A stretch of 64,000 nt of DNA from UBA5794 sp963714375 (GCA_963714375.1 CAVQOG010000008.1:620001-684000), one strand, 5' to 3'. Shown: positions 9,569 through 18,693, numbered from the stretch's first letter. Notes: a model not told the origin generated them from the letters alone. A program made the numbers and translations.

Positions 9569-10714
9569 ATGCGCTCAGGGATCAAGCAGCGGGGCATTGT
9601 CCTCGCACTCATGCTCGTCCTCGCCCTCGTCGCGGCTGCATGCAGCAGCGACTCAGACGAGACGACAACAACAGCGGCGGCGCCGGACGCCACCACAACG
9701 ACATCCGCGGAGCCCATGGCAGACGCGGTCAAGACCTGCCTGGTCACTGACCTTGCTGGTGTTGATGACCAGAGCTTCAACGCATCTGCATGGCAAGGCG
9801 TCCAAGATGCCATGACGGCAGGATTCGCGACCGAAGACTCGACCTACCTTGAGTCAACGGATGCCACCGACTGGCAGCCAAACGTGGACCAGTTCATCAA
9901 CCAGGGTTGCCAGCACATCGTGACGGTCGGCTTTGCTCTCGGTGAGGTCACGGCGATCAATGCTGCGGCCAACCCGGACATCACGTGGACCATGATCGAC
10001 AATGTCCTGACCGACGAGAACTTCGCACCGTTGGCACTGCCAAACGTGCGTGAGCTCGTCTACCAGACAGATGAGGCAGCGTACGCAGCTGGCTATCTGG
10101 CCGCAGGCATGACTCAGACGGGCACTCTTTGCACCTACGGTGGTGCAAACTTCCCGACGGTTGCCATCTTCATGGACGGCTTCACCCGTGGCGCTGAGTA
10201 CTACAACGAGGTCAAGGGCACGACCGTCGAGGTCAAGGGTTGGGATGTTGAGGCACAAGACGGTCTCTTCACCGGTTCCTTCACCGACATGGAGCTTGCC
10301 CGCTCAACGGCTCAGAGCCTCTTTGACGAGGACTGTGACATGATCATCCCTGTTGGCGGTGCAATCAACCTGCCAGCCGGTGACGTCATCCTCGAAAGTG
10401 GCCTTGACGCCGCGATGATCGGTGTTGACGCCGACTCATACAACGCGATGGATCCGAAGTACCAGTCCGTGTGGCTCACGACGGTCGAGAAGGCAATCGC
10501 CCCGTTCATCACGCTTGCGATCCAAGAGCAGGTTGAGGGTACCTGGACGTCAGGTTCGTTCAAGGGAACGCTTGCCAACGATGGTGTTGGACTTGCTCCG
10601 TTCCACGATTGGGACGCGCGTGTTCCTGGTGAGCTGAAGGCTGAAGTCGTTCAGTTGCTCACGGACATCAAGGACGGTGTCATCGACGCGGCATTCACGC
10701 CAGTCGGTTACTAG
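9569..10714 (+). CDS. BMP-family substrate-binding lipoprotein (nucleoside ABC importer)
   Basis: A 381-residue lipoprotein with lipobox VAAAC followed by a Thr/Ala-rich spacer. It has the periplasmic-binding fold of the Bmp/Med family (PF02608). Recognisable parts include DLAGVDDQSFNASAWQG near the mature N-terminus, the ligand-contact region ending in EAAYAAGYLAAGM and the VGGAINLPAGD segment. The family binds nucleosides. The ATG at 9569 follows GAAAGGG at normal spacing and begins the signal peptide; upstream in-frame ATGs are less suitable. The ATPase and two permease genes follow, separated by a strong terminator. That arrangement should yield excess binding protein over membrane components. 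Confidence 0.9.
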   Translation: MRSGIKQRGIVLALMLVLALVAAACSSDSDETTTTAAAPDATTTTSAEPMADAVKTCLVTDLAGVDDQSFNASAWQGVQDAMTAGFATEDSTYLESTDATDWQPNVDQFINQGCQHIVTVGFALGEVTAINAAANPDITWTMIDNVLTDENFAPLALPNVRELVYQTDEAAYAAGYLAAGMTQTGTLCTYGGANFPTVAIFMDGFTRGAEYYNEVKGTTVEVKGWDVEAQDGLFTGSFTDMELARSTAQSLFDEDCDMIIPVGGAINLPAGDVILESGLDAAMIGVDADSYNAMDPKYQSVWLTTVEKAIAPFITLAIQEQVEGTWTSGSFKGTLANDGVGLAPFHDWDARVPGELKAEVVQLLTDIKDGVIDAAFTPVGY

Positions 10715-10733
10715 TTCTTCGATAGCAGTCGAA

Positions 10734-10771
10734 AAAGAAGGAGCCCCCGCTCAGGCGGGGGCTCCTTCTTT
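10734..10771 (+). terminator. Strong intrinsic terminator after the BMP gene
   Basis: A perfect 17-bp stem (10734-10750 with 10755-10771) closes a TCAG tetraloop. The stem ends in AAAGAAGG/CCTTCTTT, so a T-rich run follows the GC core. It lies 19 nt after the BMP stop codon and before the transporter ATPase gene. Confidence 0.9.
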
Positions 10772-10822
10772 GCTTTCAGCTCACAGCTTTCAGCGTCCGA
10801 CGTCCGACGTCCGACGTCTGAC
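10772..10822. repeat. Intergenic AGCTTTC repeat plus 7-bp tandem GTCCGAC array
   Basis: Two copies of GCTTTCAGC-type sequence (10772-10794) are followed by four consecutive 7-mers, three GTCCGAC and one GTCTGAC (10795-10822). The first part recurs at 14951-14980, inverted at 15021-15052, and at 23640-23670. Confidence 0.7.
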
Positions 10823-10890
10823 TTCTGCCATGGCCCACACGGGCGCGCAGCTATCTAAGGTGTGCTCGGCGGCGGAGTCGGGAGGCAAGC

Positions 10891-12408
10891 ATGACATTGG
10901 AATTGCGTGGCATCACCAAGCAATTCCCCGGTGTCCTCGCCAACGACGATGTCAATCTTTCGGTCTCCGAAGGCGAGATTGTTGCCCTCCTCGGCGAGAA
11001 CGGTGCAGGCAAGTCGACCTTGATGAACATCCTGTACGGCCTGTACACACCGACCGCTGGAGATGTCCTCGTCGACGGCGAGCCATTGGTCCTCACATCG
11101 CCTGGTGATGCCATCGACGCCGGAATCGGAATGGTGCATCAGCACTTCATGCTCATCCCTGTCTTCACCGTTTCGGAGAATGTGGCCCTCGGCTTCGAAC
11201 CACTCAAGTTTCTCAGCTGGCTCGATACCAGGAAGGCGAGGAAGACGGTCACGGAGATATCGAGTCGTTACGGACTCGAAGTCGACCCCGATGCGATCAC
11301 CGAGGATCTCCCCGTTGGATTCCAGCAACGGGTGGAAATCATCAAAGTCCTCTCCCGCGAGGCCAGATTCATCGTTTTCGACGAGCCGACCTCAGTCCTG
11401 ACGCCACCCGAGGTTGACCGGTTCTTCGACATTGTCAACGAGCTCAGAGCGGATGGGAAGGGCATCATTTTCATCAGTCACAAGCTGAGCGAAGCGCTCG
11501 ATGTGGCCGATCGAATCGTCATCATGCGCCGCGGGAAGACGGTCGCCGAGGTCAAACCTGAAGATGTCGATGAGGCGAAGCTTGCAGAACTCATGGTTGG
11601 ACGGCCCGTTGATCTCGTGGTCGAAAAGGCACCGGCTCAGCCCAAAGATGTCGTTCTGTCGGTGTCTGAACTCGTCGTTCTGGATGATCGGAACCACCGG
11701 GCAGTCGATGGACTGTCCCTTGAGGTCAGAGCGGGCGAGATCGTTGGGATCGCTGGCGTTCAAGGAAATGGTCAGACAGAGCTTGTTGAGTCCATCACCG
11801 GGATGAGACCATCGCTTGGCGGATTGGTTCACCTCGTCGGCGAAGACATCACCACCAAGTCGCCACGAGCGATCCACAATCGCGACGTCGCCCATGTTCC
11901 TGAGGATCGGCAGAAGAGCGGCCTCATACTCCGGTTCACCGTCGTGGAGAACATGGTGCTCGATTCATACCATCAGCCCCCGATCTCTCGTGGAATCTTG
12001 ATGGATTGGGGTGCTGCTCGGGACCGGGCTGAACGTCTTGTTGAAGAGTATGACGTGCGCACACCGTCGATCGATGTGGAGGTGGCAGATCTGTCCGGCG
12101 GGAATCAGCAGAAGGTCATTGTTGCGCGTGAGTTTGACCGGGAAGTCAAACTCGTCATCGCGTCGCAGCCTACGCGTGGCATCGATGTCGGATCGATTGA
12201 GTACATTCACGGTCGGATCGTGGAAGAGCGTGATGAGGGGGCTGCCGTCCTGATCATCTCGTCAGAACTGGAAGAGATCAAAGCGCTGTCCGATCGAATT
12301 CTTGTCATGCGTGACGGGAAGGTCGTCGCCGAATTCGACCCCTCAGCATCGACAACGGACATCGGACTCGCAATGCTTGGCAGTGACGTCGAAGCGGCTG
12401 CATCATGA
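10891..12408 (+). CDS. Nucleoside ABC transporter ATP-binding protein (tandem ATPase)
   Basis: A 505-residue protein with two ABC ATPase domains, as in NupA/YufO and sugar importers. Domain 1 (about 1-235) has Walker A GENGAGKST and a Walker B ending in FDEPTSVL. Domain 2 (about 255-500) has the degenerate Walker A GVQGNGQTEL usual for this family and signature LSGGNQQK. It energises import of the nucleoside delivered by the upstream BMP lipoprotein. The stop overlaps the start of the first permease by 4 nt, showing translational coupling. Confidence 0.93.
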   Translation: MTLELRGITKQFPGVLANDDVNLSVSEGEIVALLGENGAGKSTLMNILYGLYTPTAGDVLVDGEPLVLTSPGDAIDAGIGMVHQHFMLIPVFTVSENVALGFEPLKFLSWLDTRKARKTVTEISSRYGLEVDPDAITEDLPVGFQQRVEIIKVLSREARFIVFDEPTSVLTPPEVDRFFDIVNELRADGKGIIFISHKLSEALDVADRIVIMRRGKTVAEVKPEDVDEAKLAELMVGRPVDLVVEKAPAQPKDVVLSVSELVVLDDRNHRAVDGLSLEVRAGEIVGIAGVQGNGQTELVESITGMRPSLGGLVHLVGEDITTKSPRAIHNRDVAHVPEDRQKSGLILRFTVVENMVLDSYHQPPISRGILMDWGAARDRAERLVEEYDVRTPSIDVEVADLSGGNQQKVIVAREFDREVKLVIASQPTRGIDVGSIEYIHGRIVEERDEGAAVLIISSELEEIKALSDRILVMRDGKVVAEFDPSASTTDIGLAMLGSDVEAAAS

Positions 12409-13658
12409 CTGACATGGTCCCTGGTGAGGGTCCAGCCGCGGGCACTCCCATCGATAACGGCGCAGACCCGTCGAACGGTCCCAACGGCAATGAGCCGTCG
12501 GCGATGTACAAGCGGGTGACCGGGATCGGTACCTCGGCTGCCCAAGCAGCCATTGTCCCCCTCCTTGCGTTGGTGACAGCGCTCATCGTCGGTGCATTCA
12601 TCATTGCGGTCACGGATATCGACACGCTTCCGATCTGGGGCGAAGATCCTGCGGAGGCCTTCCGGCTCACCATGACCGGTATTTGGGATGCGTATCGGGC
12701 GTTGTTCGTCGGGTCAGTTGGATCCTTCCAAGCGATAAGTGAGACACTGTTCGCAGCCACTCCGCTCATTCTCGCCGGTCTCGCCGTTGCTGTCGGATTT
12801 CAAGCCGGGCTCTTCAACATTGGTGTGAACGGCCAGATGCACATCGGTGGATTGACCGCGCTGTGGGTTGGCTTCACATTTGCGATCCCTGCGGTGTTTC
12901 ATATTCCGCTGGTGCTGGCGGCGGCGATGGTTGGCGGTGCGGTCTGGGCAGGCATCGCTGGCCTCCTCAAAGCGCGCACCGGTGCCCACGAAGTCATCAC
13001 CACCATCATGTTGAACTTCATCGCGCTCTTTCTCGTCGATTACCTCCTGACGACCTCGATCTTTCAGGCACCAGGACGCAACGATCCGATCTCCAAGCCA
13101 ACCGGTCCCACGTCGATCTTCTCAGCACTGTTCGGATCCCATCGTGTGACGATCGGATTCATCATCGCCCTGGCGGCCGTCGCCGTGGTCTATTGGCTCA
13201 TGTATCGCACGACCATCGGCTACGAGTTCCGTGCCGTCGGGTTCAACCCATCGGCTGGCCGCTACGCCGGAATGAGCGTTGCATGGATCTATGTCTCTGT
13301 CATGGCAGTCTCGGGTGCACTTGCTGGCATCGCCGGTGCGAATCAGATCGTGGGTGTGGAGCCATACCGAGCAATCTCCGGCTTTGCGGGAAACCTCGGA
13401 TTTGACGCGATCGCGCTTGCCTTGTTGGGTCGGTCCCATCCCGTCGGAGTGCTGTTCGCAGGGTTGCTGTTTGGGGCTCTCCGAGCTGGCGGCCGCGAGA
13501 TGCAGGGCGCAGCAGGGATTCCGCTCGATCTTGTTCTTGTTCTCCAAGCTCTGATCATTGTGATGATCGCAGCACCTGAACTCGTCAGGGCGATCTACCG
13601 CATCAAGACACCCGACAAAGAGATCACCACGGTGACGTCAACGGGGTGGGGATCATGA
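12405..13658 (+). CDS. Nucleoside ABC transporter permease (first subunit)
   Basis: A 417-residue membrane permease of the BPD_transp_2 family (NupB/YufP-like). A hydrophilic N-terminus of about 40 residues is followed by around eight to ten membrane segments. The family motif region GLFNIGVNGQMHIGG lies near residue 130. The GAHEVITTIMLNF segment near 200 corresponds to the cytoplasmic coupling loop that contacts the ATPase. It overlaps the ATPase gene by 4 nt and the next permease gene by 13 nt, so all three are one operon. Confidence 0.92.
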   Translation: MTDMVPGEGPAAGTPIDNGADPSNGPNGNEPSAMYKRVTGIGTSAAQAAIVPLLALVTALIVGAFIIAVTDIDTLPIWGEDPAEAFRLTMTGIWDAYRALFVGSVGSFQAISETLFAATPLILAGLAVAVGFQAGLFNIGVNGQMHIGGLTALWVGFTFAIPAVFHIPLVLAAAMVGGAVWAGIAGLLKARTGAHEVITTIMLNFIALFLVDYLLTTSIFQAPGRNDPISKPTGPTSIFSALFGSHRVTIGFIIALAAVAVVYWLMYRTTIGYEFRAVGFNPSAGRYAGMSVAWIYVSVMAVSGALAGIAGANQIVGVEPYRAISGFAGNLGFDAIALALLGRSHPVGVLFAGLLFGALRAGGREMQGAAGIPLDLVLVLQALIIVMIAAPELVRAIYRIKTPDKEITTVTSTGWGS

Positions 13659-14932
13659 CAGCGGTCGCTGAATCCAACGAAGCGGTCATCAAAACCAGAG
13701 CGACGCCCGAAGAGAAGCGAGCGACGTTCATTGGTTTCGTTCTGGTCGCCTTGGCTGTCTTCACGTTGTGGGCTTTCGGGCTCGGCGTCGAACCAGGGTC
13801 GGAATCAACCTTCAAGCTGTCGCTTCCACAGGCACGATTCGAGGATCTCTCGTGGACAGTCGACTCCCGCACAGTGGCCTTCGTTGTCGCGTTGGTTCTT
13901 GGCTTCCTCGGTGGCTTTGTTCTGCGTCGGTCGCACCTCAAACGAACCAATCTTGCGTTGTCCGTCGGGCTCGTCCTGTTCTCACTTGCATTCCTGACAT
14001 GGGCGGCCGCCGGCGACTCGTTCAGCCTCGTTGGCATGCTCACATCAACGGTCGTACTTTCGGTCCCTGTGACTCTTGGAGCGCTTTCTGGATTGATGTG
14101 TGAGCGGGTCGCCGTCATCAACATAGCGATTGAGGGTCAGCTGCTGACGTCCGCATTCGTTGGTGTCATCGTTGGATCCTCGGCCGGGATCTGGGTGGCG
14201 CTCGTTGCAGCGATGGCGACCGGAGCAATCCTGGGTGCTGTCCTGGCTGTGTTGGCGATCAAGTATCGGATTGATCAGATCATCGCAGGCGTTGTCATCA
14301 ACATCTTTGCCCTTGGGTTGACGGCATTTCTTTCACGGCGCGTGTTGTCGGGAGCCCCAAATCTCAACTCACCCGGACGATTCGGATCGATCAAGATCCC
14401 GCTCCTTGGCGACATCCCCGTTATCGGGCCGATGTTCTTCGACCACAACATGTTCGTATACATCACGTTCATCCTTGTGATCGTGCTTCACTTCGGGCTG
14501 TTCTACACGCGCTGGGGCTTGCGGGCCCGCTCGGTTGGTGAACATCCGAAGGCCGCCGACACGGTGGGTATCAACGTGTACCGCACCCGGTACCGGAACG
14601 TGATTCTCGGTGGCGTCATCGCTGGTTTTGGTGGTGCGTTCCTCACCCTTGCCCAGGTGTCCCGATTCGAGGACAACATGACGGCTGGGATTGGTTTCAT
14701 CGGGCTTGCTGCGTTGATCTTCGGACGTTGGCGGCCACTTGGTGTGCTCGGCGCCGGTCTGGTGTTCGGTTTCGCCCGTGCCCTGCAGCAGAAGCTCGGA
14801 ATCCTCGGCACCCCGATCCCGTCGGAGTTCCTTTCGATGACCCCATACATCGTGACCCTGATTGTGGTCGCTGGCGTTGTCGGGCGGGCACGACCCCCAG
14901 CCGCGGATGGACAGCCGTATATCAAGGACTGA
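13646..14932 (+). CDS. Nucleoside ABC transporter permease (second subunit)
   Basis: A 428-residue permease, NupC/YufQ-like, partner of the upstream permease in the importer. It has multiple membrane segments and the family elements ERVAVINIAIEGQLL near residue 155 and KYRIDQIIAGVVINIF near 210. The N-terminal 120 residues contain extra membrane segments relative to the shortest homologues. The stop codon lies inside the 14-bp hairpin at 14920-14950. Confidence 0.92.
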   Translation: MGIMTAVAESNEAVIKTRATPEEKRATFIGFVLVALAVFTLWAFGLGVEPGSESTFKLSLPQARFEDLSWTVDSRTVAFVVALVLGFLGGFVLRRSHLKRTNLALSVGLVLFSLAFLTWAAAGDSFSLVGMLTSTVVLSVPVTLGALSGLMCERVAVINIAIEGQLLTSAFVGVIVGSSAGIWVALVAAMATGAILGAVLAVLAIKYRIDQIIAGVVINIFALGLTAFLSRRVLSGAPNLNSPGRFGSIKIPLLGDIPVIGPMFFDHNMFVYITFILVIVLHFGLFYTRWGLRARSVGEHPKAADTVGINVYRTRYRNVILGGVIAGFGGAFLTLAQVSRFEDNMTAGIGFIGLAALIFGRWRPLGVLGAGLVFGFARALQQKLGILGTPIPSEFLSMTPYIVTLIVVAGVVGRARPPAADGQPYIKD

Positions 14933-14950
14933 CTTGGTCAGTCCTTGATA
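14920..14950 (+). terminator. Hairpin overlapping the permease stop codon
   Basis: TATCAAGGACTGAC (14920-14933) pairs perfectly with 14937-14950 over a 3-nt TTG loop. The TGA stop of the permease gene is inside the 5' arm. No long T-tract follows, so a terminator role for the convergent genes here is inference. Confidence 0.6.
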
Positions 14951-15052
14951 GCTCACAGCTTTCGGCTTACAGCTTTCAGCCCAGAGCGGTTCGGTCGACG
15001 CACCTGTTGGTCACATTTCTGGCTGAAAGCAGAAAGCTGAGAGCTGAAAGCC
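14951..15052. repeat. Inverted pair of AGCTTTC-type intergenic repeats
   Basis: The segment at 14951-14980 carries GCTCACAGCTTTCGGC and related units. The segment at 15021-15052 carries GGCTGAAAGC, AGAAAGCTGA and GAGCTGAAAG, which is the same unit on the opposite strand. The two could fold into a long imperfect hairpin between convergent genes. Confidence 0.7.
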
Positions 15053-15096
15053 GGAACACGAGCTTTGCTCGTGTTCCAATTGCTCGTGTTCTAATT
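15053..15096 (-). terminator. 11-bp hairpin and 15-bp tandem duplication at the end of the zinc-ribbon gene
   Basis: GGAACACGAGC (15053-15063) pairs with GCTCGTGTTCC (15067-15077) over a TTT loop. The right arm with its flank, GCTCGTGTTCCAATT, is repeated at 15082-15096 with one change, and the second copy runs into the stop codon of the minus-strand gene at 15091. This is a likely terminator for that gene. Confidence 0.55.
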
Positions 15097-15978
15097 CTGG
15101 AATCCGAAGAATTGGACGCCTTGAAGGGCAAGCTCGTCGTACGGGGGGGCGTCACCGACCGGCTCGCCGTGATGCACCGTCGTCACGAATACCTTCAGTT
15201 TGAATGTCTCAAGGCTCGCAACCTTCACCCGCTGTGGTCCGTTGGAGTTCTGGAGTCGACCGCTGATCGGCACGTTGAGATCGTTGACCTCAATCTGGTA
15301 GCCCTGGATCTTGTAGTTTCGCTTGAAGGCTTCATCGTCTTCAACGTTCTGGAAGACCATCTCGGTGATCTGCACAGCAGACGGGAAAGTGAACTCCAAC
15401 CACGCCCCCGTACCGCGAAGACTCGCATCGTTCCATCGTGTCTCAGGGTTCCCGTCGATCAGATTGTCAGGAGCAAAGGAGTCGTCAAGCTGAGAACTGG
15501 CGGTGACCGAGCTTGGAATGAGTTCGACCGGTGGTTCAAGAATGGTCGACGTCGTCGAACTGTCGCTCACATCGGGCCCGACGACCGGACCGTCATCCGA
15601 GCCTCCGAAAATGTTCATCATCAACGCGACCAGGGCAACCAGAAGCACGACGGCTGCCAGAACACCCAGGGCACGGCCACCAGCGGATGATCGTGAGGCT
15701 GGAGCGGGCGCAATCGGCATGGGGTCAGAACTGAGGCGCGATCCACACCGCTCGCAGTGGTGATTGAACGAAGGATTGTCCGCGCCACATGCCGGACAGT
15801 TGACCGTCGCAACTGTTTGGTCGGTCTTGGTCACATGCTGTTGGCTGATCGGCATCTCACCAGTCGATTCGGTTCCGCCACGAGGTGGGATTGGTGGAGG
15901 AGGCGTCGTGGGCGTACTGGACAGCTCAAAGGGCTCAAACAAGTCGTCGAACTGATCGTTGGTGTCGTCGCCCTGCAT
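15091..15978 (-). CDS. Zinc-ribbon membrane protein with discoidin-like extracytoplasmic domain
   Basis: A 295-residue protein. After an acidic N-terminus, a zinc ribbon (CPACGADNPSFNHHCERCG) lies at about 65-83, then one membrane helix (LGVLAAVVLLVALVALMMNI), a Ser/Thr spacer, and a C-terminal domain of about 150 residues. That domain has the pattern FAPDNLIDGNPETRWND and resembles F5/8-type-C (discoidin)/NADase-type glycan-binding domains. A cytoplasmic zinc ribbon with an exported carbohydrate-binding domain suggests a cell-surface role. The ATG at 15978 has an AGGAAC sequence upstream and is preferred to an in-frame ATG at 16044. Confidence 0.75.
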   Translation of the reverse strand: MQGDDTNDQFDDLFEPFELSSTPTTPPPPIPPRGGTESTGEMPISQQHVTKTDQTVATVNCPACGADNPSFNHHCERCGSRLSSDPMPIAPAPASRSSAGGRALGVLAAVVLLVALVALMMNIFGGSDDGPVVGPDVSDSSTTSTILEPPVELIPSSVTASSQLDDSFAPDNLIDGNPETRWNDASLRGTGAWLEFTFPSAVQITEMVFQNVEDDEAFKRNYKIQGYQIEVNDLNVPISGRLQNSNGPQRVKVASLETFKLKVFVTTVHHGEPVGDAPPYDELALQGVQFFGFQN

Positions 15979-16046
15979 CGTGTTCCTAACCGACGGGATC
16001 GTCGCCGACGGGGGTTCTTGACCCGTCCGCGGGTATTGTGCCATGA

Positions 16047-16166
16047 ATGGTGTACTTGTCCGCGATACGTATCGCAGAACCGTGGACGTTCGCGTCCGTC
16101 TTCATCGGCGTAGTCCTTGTCGCCGCGGCCGTTGCTGGTATCGCGTGGTTCATCCGTCGTTCATGA
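16047..16166 (+). CDS. Small single-pass membrane protein (39 aa)
   Basis: The reading frame encodes 39 residues: a short amphipathic start (MVYLSAIRIAEPW), one strongly hydrophobic helix (FIGVVLVAAAVAGIAWFI) and a basic end (RRS) fitting a positive-inside anchor. A TATTGT hexamer lies at 16034-16039, 7 nt before the ATG, the same leaderless arrangement seen for radA and other genes in the window. It sits 31 nt upstream of radA. The function is unknown; the support is composition, promoter spacing and position. Confidence 0.5.
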   Translation: MVYLSAIRIAEPWTFASVFIGVVLVAAAVAGIAWFIRRS

Positions 16167-16197
16167 TCTGTCACACCCACTTCCTACGGTGTGACCC

Positions 16198-17520
16198 ATG
16201 AAGGGTAACGCCAGGTCCGAGAAACCAACCTACCTGTGCCAGCAGTGCGGCTATCGATCATCAAAATGGATGGGGTTCTGTCCGCAATGCCGATCGCAAG
16301 AGGCATTGGCCCAGACGACAACGGTTGCCCATGCTGCCTCGATTGAAGATATCAGCGTCGTACCAGCGACAGCCCGCCGCACAATGGTGCGTGATCGCGA
16401 CCCAACGGGTCTCATCGAAATCGATCGCGTGCTCGGCGGTGGCATCGTTCCGGGAGCAGCAATCCTCGTTGGGGGCGAGCCCGGGATTGGTAAATCAACG
16501 CTCTTGTTGCAGGTCGCAGACAGGATTGCCTCGACGGTCGGACCTGTCCTGGTAGCCACTGCTGAGGAATCGGCGCACCAGGTCCAAATGCGTGCTCGGC
16601 GCATTGGTATCACGTCCGACGACGTGCTCATTGCACCGGTTCATGATGTTGATGCCATTGTTGCACTTGCCGACCGGTGCCAGGCAGCGGTGGTTGTCGT
16701 CGATTCGATCCAGACTGTTTCGACCGTTGAGGCATCGGGGTCAGCTGGTGGTGTTACTCAGGTACGCGATTCGGCCGCACGACTGATCTCCTTTGCCAAG
16801 ACAAGCGGCACACCCGTTGTTCTCGTCGGCCATGTCACCAAGGATGGCTCGATTGCTGGTCCACGAACCCTTGAGCACATGGTCGACGTGGTGCTCTATC
16901 TCGAAGGCGAAGCCGATGCCGGGCTCCGGTTCCTGCGATCCATCAAAAACCGATACGGCTCTGCCAACGAGGTGGGTGTGTTTGAGATGACGGCCGAGGG
17001 CCTTGCTGAGGTAAGCGATCCGAGCGGGCTTCTTGTTGCCCAACGCGACGAGACGTCGCCCGGATCGGTGCTGTTTCCAGCGATCGAGGGAAAGCGTCCG
17101 ATGGTTGTCGAGATTCAGGCACTCGTGGTGGATACCGGAGCGACCGTTCCGCGGCGGTCCGTCAACGGACTCCCGCCAGCGCGCGTCCACCAGATACTCG
17201 GCGTTCTGTCGAGACACGCCGGGTTCCCGCTTGCAGCCAAGGAGGTCTATGTAGCCGTGATGGGTGGCATAAGAATCACAGAACCCGCTGTGGACCTGCC
17301 GGTGGCACTCGCTGTTGCCTCAGCGCTCAACGGCGTCCCTCTTGGAAGGATCGCTGCATGGGGAGAGCTTGGGCTCACGGGAGATATTCGCCCGGTGTCG
17401 CGACCGGCAGTTCGGGCGGCTGAGATCGAGCGGATCTCCGCCGGACCCATCTTTGCTCCCGAGACGGGCCATCGGAATCTCGCAAAAGCCCTTGCCGAGG
17501 CTGGATTGACGAGGGGTTGA
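16198..17520 (+). CDS. radA: DNA repair protein RadA
   Basis: A 440-residue RecA-family ATPase that promotes branch migration in recombination. It has an N-terminal C4 zinc finger (CQQCGYRSSKWMGFCPQC), Walker A GGEPGIGKST, the RadA-specific KNRYGSANEVGVF motif and a C-terminal Lon-protease-like domain. The length is typical. A TACGGT hexamer at 16185-16190 is 7 nt upstream of the ATG with no Shine-Dalgarno, so a leaderless mRNA is likely. disA follows, as in other actinobacteria. Confidence 0.97.
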   Translation: MKGNARSEKPTYLCQQCGYRSSKWMGFCPQCRSQEALAQTTTVAHAASIEDISVVPATARRTMVRDRDPTGLIEIDRVLGGGIVPGAAILVGGEPGIGKSTLLLQVADRIASTVGPVLVATAEESAHQVQMRARRIGITSDDVLIAPVHDVDAIVALADRCQAAVVVVDSIQTVSTVEASGSAGGVTQVRDSAARLISFAKTSGTPVVLVGHVTKDGSIAGPRTLEHMVDVVLYLEGEADAGLRFLRSIKNRYGSANEVGVFEMTAEGLAEVSDPSGLLVAQRDETSPGSVLFPAIEGKRPMVVEIQALVVDTGATVPRRSVNGLPPARVHQILGVLSRHAGFPLAAKEVYVAVMGGIRITEPAVDLPVALAVASALNGVPLGRIAAWGELGLTGDIRPVSRPAVRAAEIERISAGPIFAPETGHRNLAKALAEAGLTRG

Positions 17521-17532
17521 TCCCGACCACGG

Positions 17533-17549
17533 CTGACGGAAGCCGTCAG
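17533..17549 (+). terminator. Short hairpin between radA and disA
   Basis: CTGACGG and CCGTCAG pair over a 3-nt loop 12 nt after the radA stop. There is no U-tract, so this may be a weak terminator or processing site. Confidence 0.35.
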
Positions 17550-17569
17550 GGCGACTACTCTGTGCGCTG

Positions 17570-18634
17570 ATGACGCCTCCGGTTTCCGCCCCCATCGAAT
17601 TGCTCCGCCGTTTTGCGCCGGGCACTCCGCTGCGCAACGCTGCCGAGCTCGTCATGCAGCACGGGACGGGTGCTTTGGTGTTGTTCGGATCGGGGACCGT
17701 GGTGGACCAGCTGTGCTCCGGTGGATTCAGACTGCAGAATGCCGCATTTACTGCCCAACGAGTTGCCGAGTTGGCAAAGATGGATGGCGGCATCGTGGTT
17801 GACGATGCACGAGGGGAGATTCTTCGGGCGAACGTGCACTTCATGCCGGATGCATCCATTCCGACTGCCGAGACCGGGACGCGATTTCGCACGGCCGAGC
17901 GATTGTCCATACAAACCGGCTGTCCCGTGCTCGCCGTCTCCGAGGAGTCACACCTTGTCGCTGTGGTGTTCTCGGGAAATGCACGGTTCATGCTCCAGTC
18001 AGCAACGTCGCTGCTCGACGAAGCAAATCAGCGACTGCAATCACTTGAGCGACTTCGCAGACAGTTCAACGAATCCGTCGCTCGACTTGAGCGCTACGAG
18101 GTCGATGGGGTTGTCTCGTTCCGAGAGGTTGTCAGCGTTGTGCAACGAGCCGCCGTCATTCGCTTGCTCGCGATGGACTTGGAGCCGATAACTGCAGAGC
18201 TCGGGGATCAGGCATCCGTTATCTCGTTGCAGGCAGGCGATCTTGTGGAGGGCGTCGACGAAGTCGCCGAACTCGTGAATTTCGACTATCAAAAACGCAA
18301 GCCGCGCGCCGGGTCATCGGTCTACACCAAGCTCGACAGCCTCGACCGCGATGATCTCTTCGATGCGGCAGCTGTTGGAAGCGCGCTCGGGTTCGTTCCG
18401 GTTGACTCACATGTTGGACCCAGGGGCGCTCGGATGCTCGCAGGTGTTCCAAGGCTTCCCGAAGCGGTTGCCGGAGAAATCCTGCGCAAGTTCGGCTCCT
18501 ATGCGCGACTGCGGGCAGCTACGGTGGGCCAGCTTGACAGTGTCGACGGGGTCGGAGAAACCCGTGCGCAGACAATTCGGGCGTACCTCGACCGACTCGA
18601 TGATGTCGGTCTCCTCGGCGATACCGTGAGCTAA
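17570..18634 (+). CDS. disA: DNA integrity scanning protein DisA (diadenylate cyclase)
   Basis: A 354-residue protein expected to make c-di-AMP from two ATP and to scan DNA for branched structures. It has an N-terminal DAC domain (to about 140), a helical linker and a C-terminal helix-hairpin-helix domain (TVGQLDSVDGVGETRAQ). Two catalytic signatures deviate: the usual DGA reads DGG (MDGGIVVDD), and the usual RHR reads RFR (GTRFRTAER). The flanking Thr, Arg and Ala-Glu-Arg residues are kept. Activity is therefore likely but not certain. It lies between radA and carD. Confidence 0.93.
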   Translation: MTPPVSAPIELLRRFAPGTPLRNAAELVMQHGTGALVLFGSGTVVDQLCSGGFRLQNAAFTAQRVAELAKMDGGIVVDDARGEILRANVHFMPDASIPTAETGTRFRTAERLSIQTGCPVLAVSEESHLVAVVFSGNARFMLQSATSLLDEANQRLQSLERLRRQFNESVARLERYEVDGVVSFREVVSVVQRAAVIRLLAMDLEPITAELGDQASVISLQAGDLVEGVDEVAELVNFDYQKRKPRAGSSVYTKLDSLDRDDLFDAAAVGSALGFVPVDSHVGPRGARMLAGVPRLPEAVAGEILRKFGSYARLRAATVGQLDSVDGVGETRAQTIRAYLDRLDDVGLLGDTVS

Positions 18635-18693
18635 CGACCGACTGAACCCCGCAACCGGTACAATTCAACGTTCTGACCAAATCTCGAGGATCT

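Noticed and set aside
10795..10822. Four consecutive 7-mers as a CRISPR-like array
   Set aside because: The units are only 7 nt with no spacers, and no cas genes are present.
14728..15690. Plus-strand frame spanning the permease end and the zinc-ribbon gene
   Set aside because: It overlaps two supported genes and crosses hairpins and repeats; no domain is seen.
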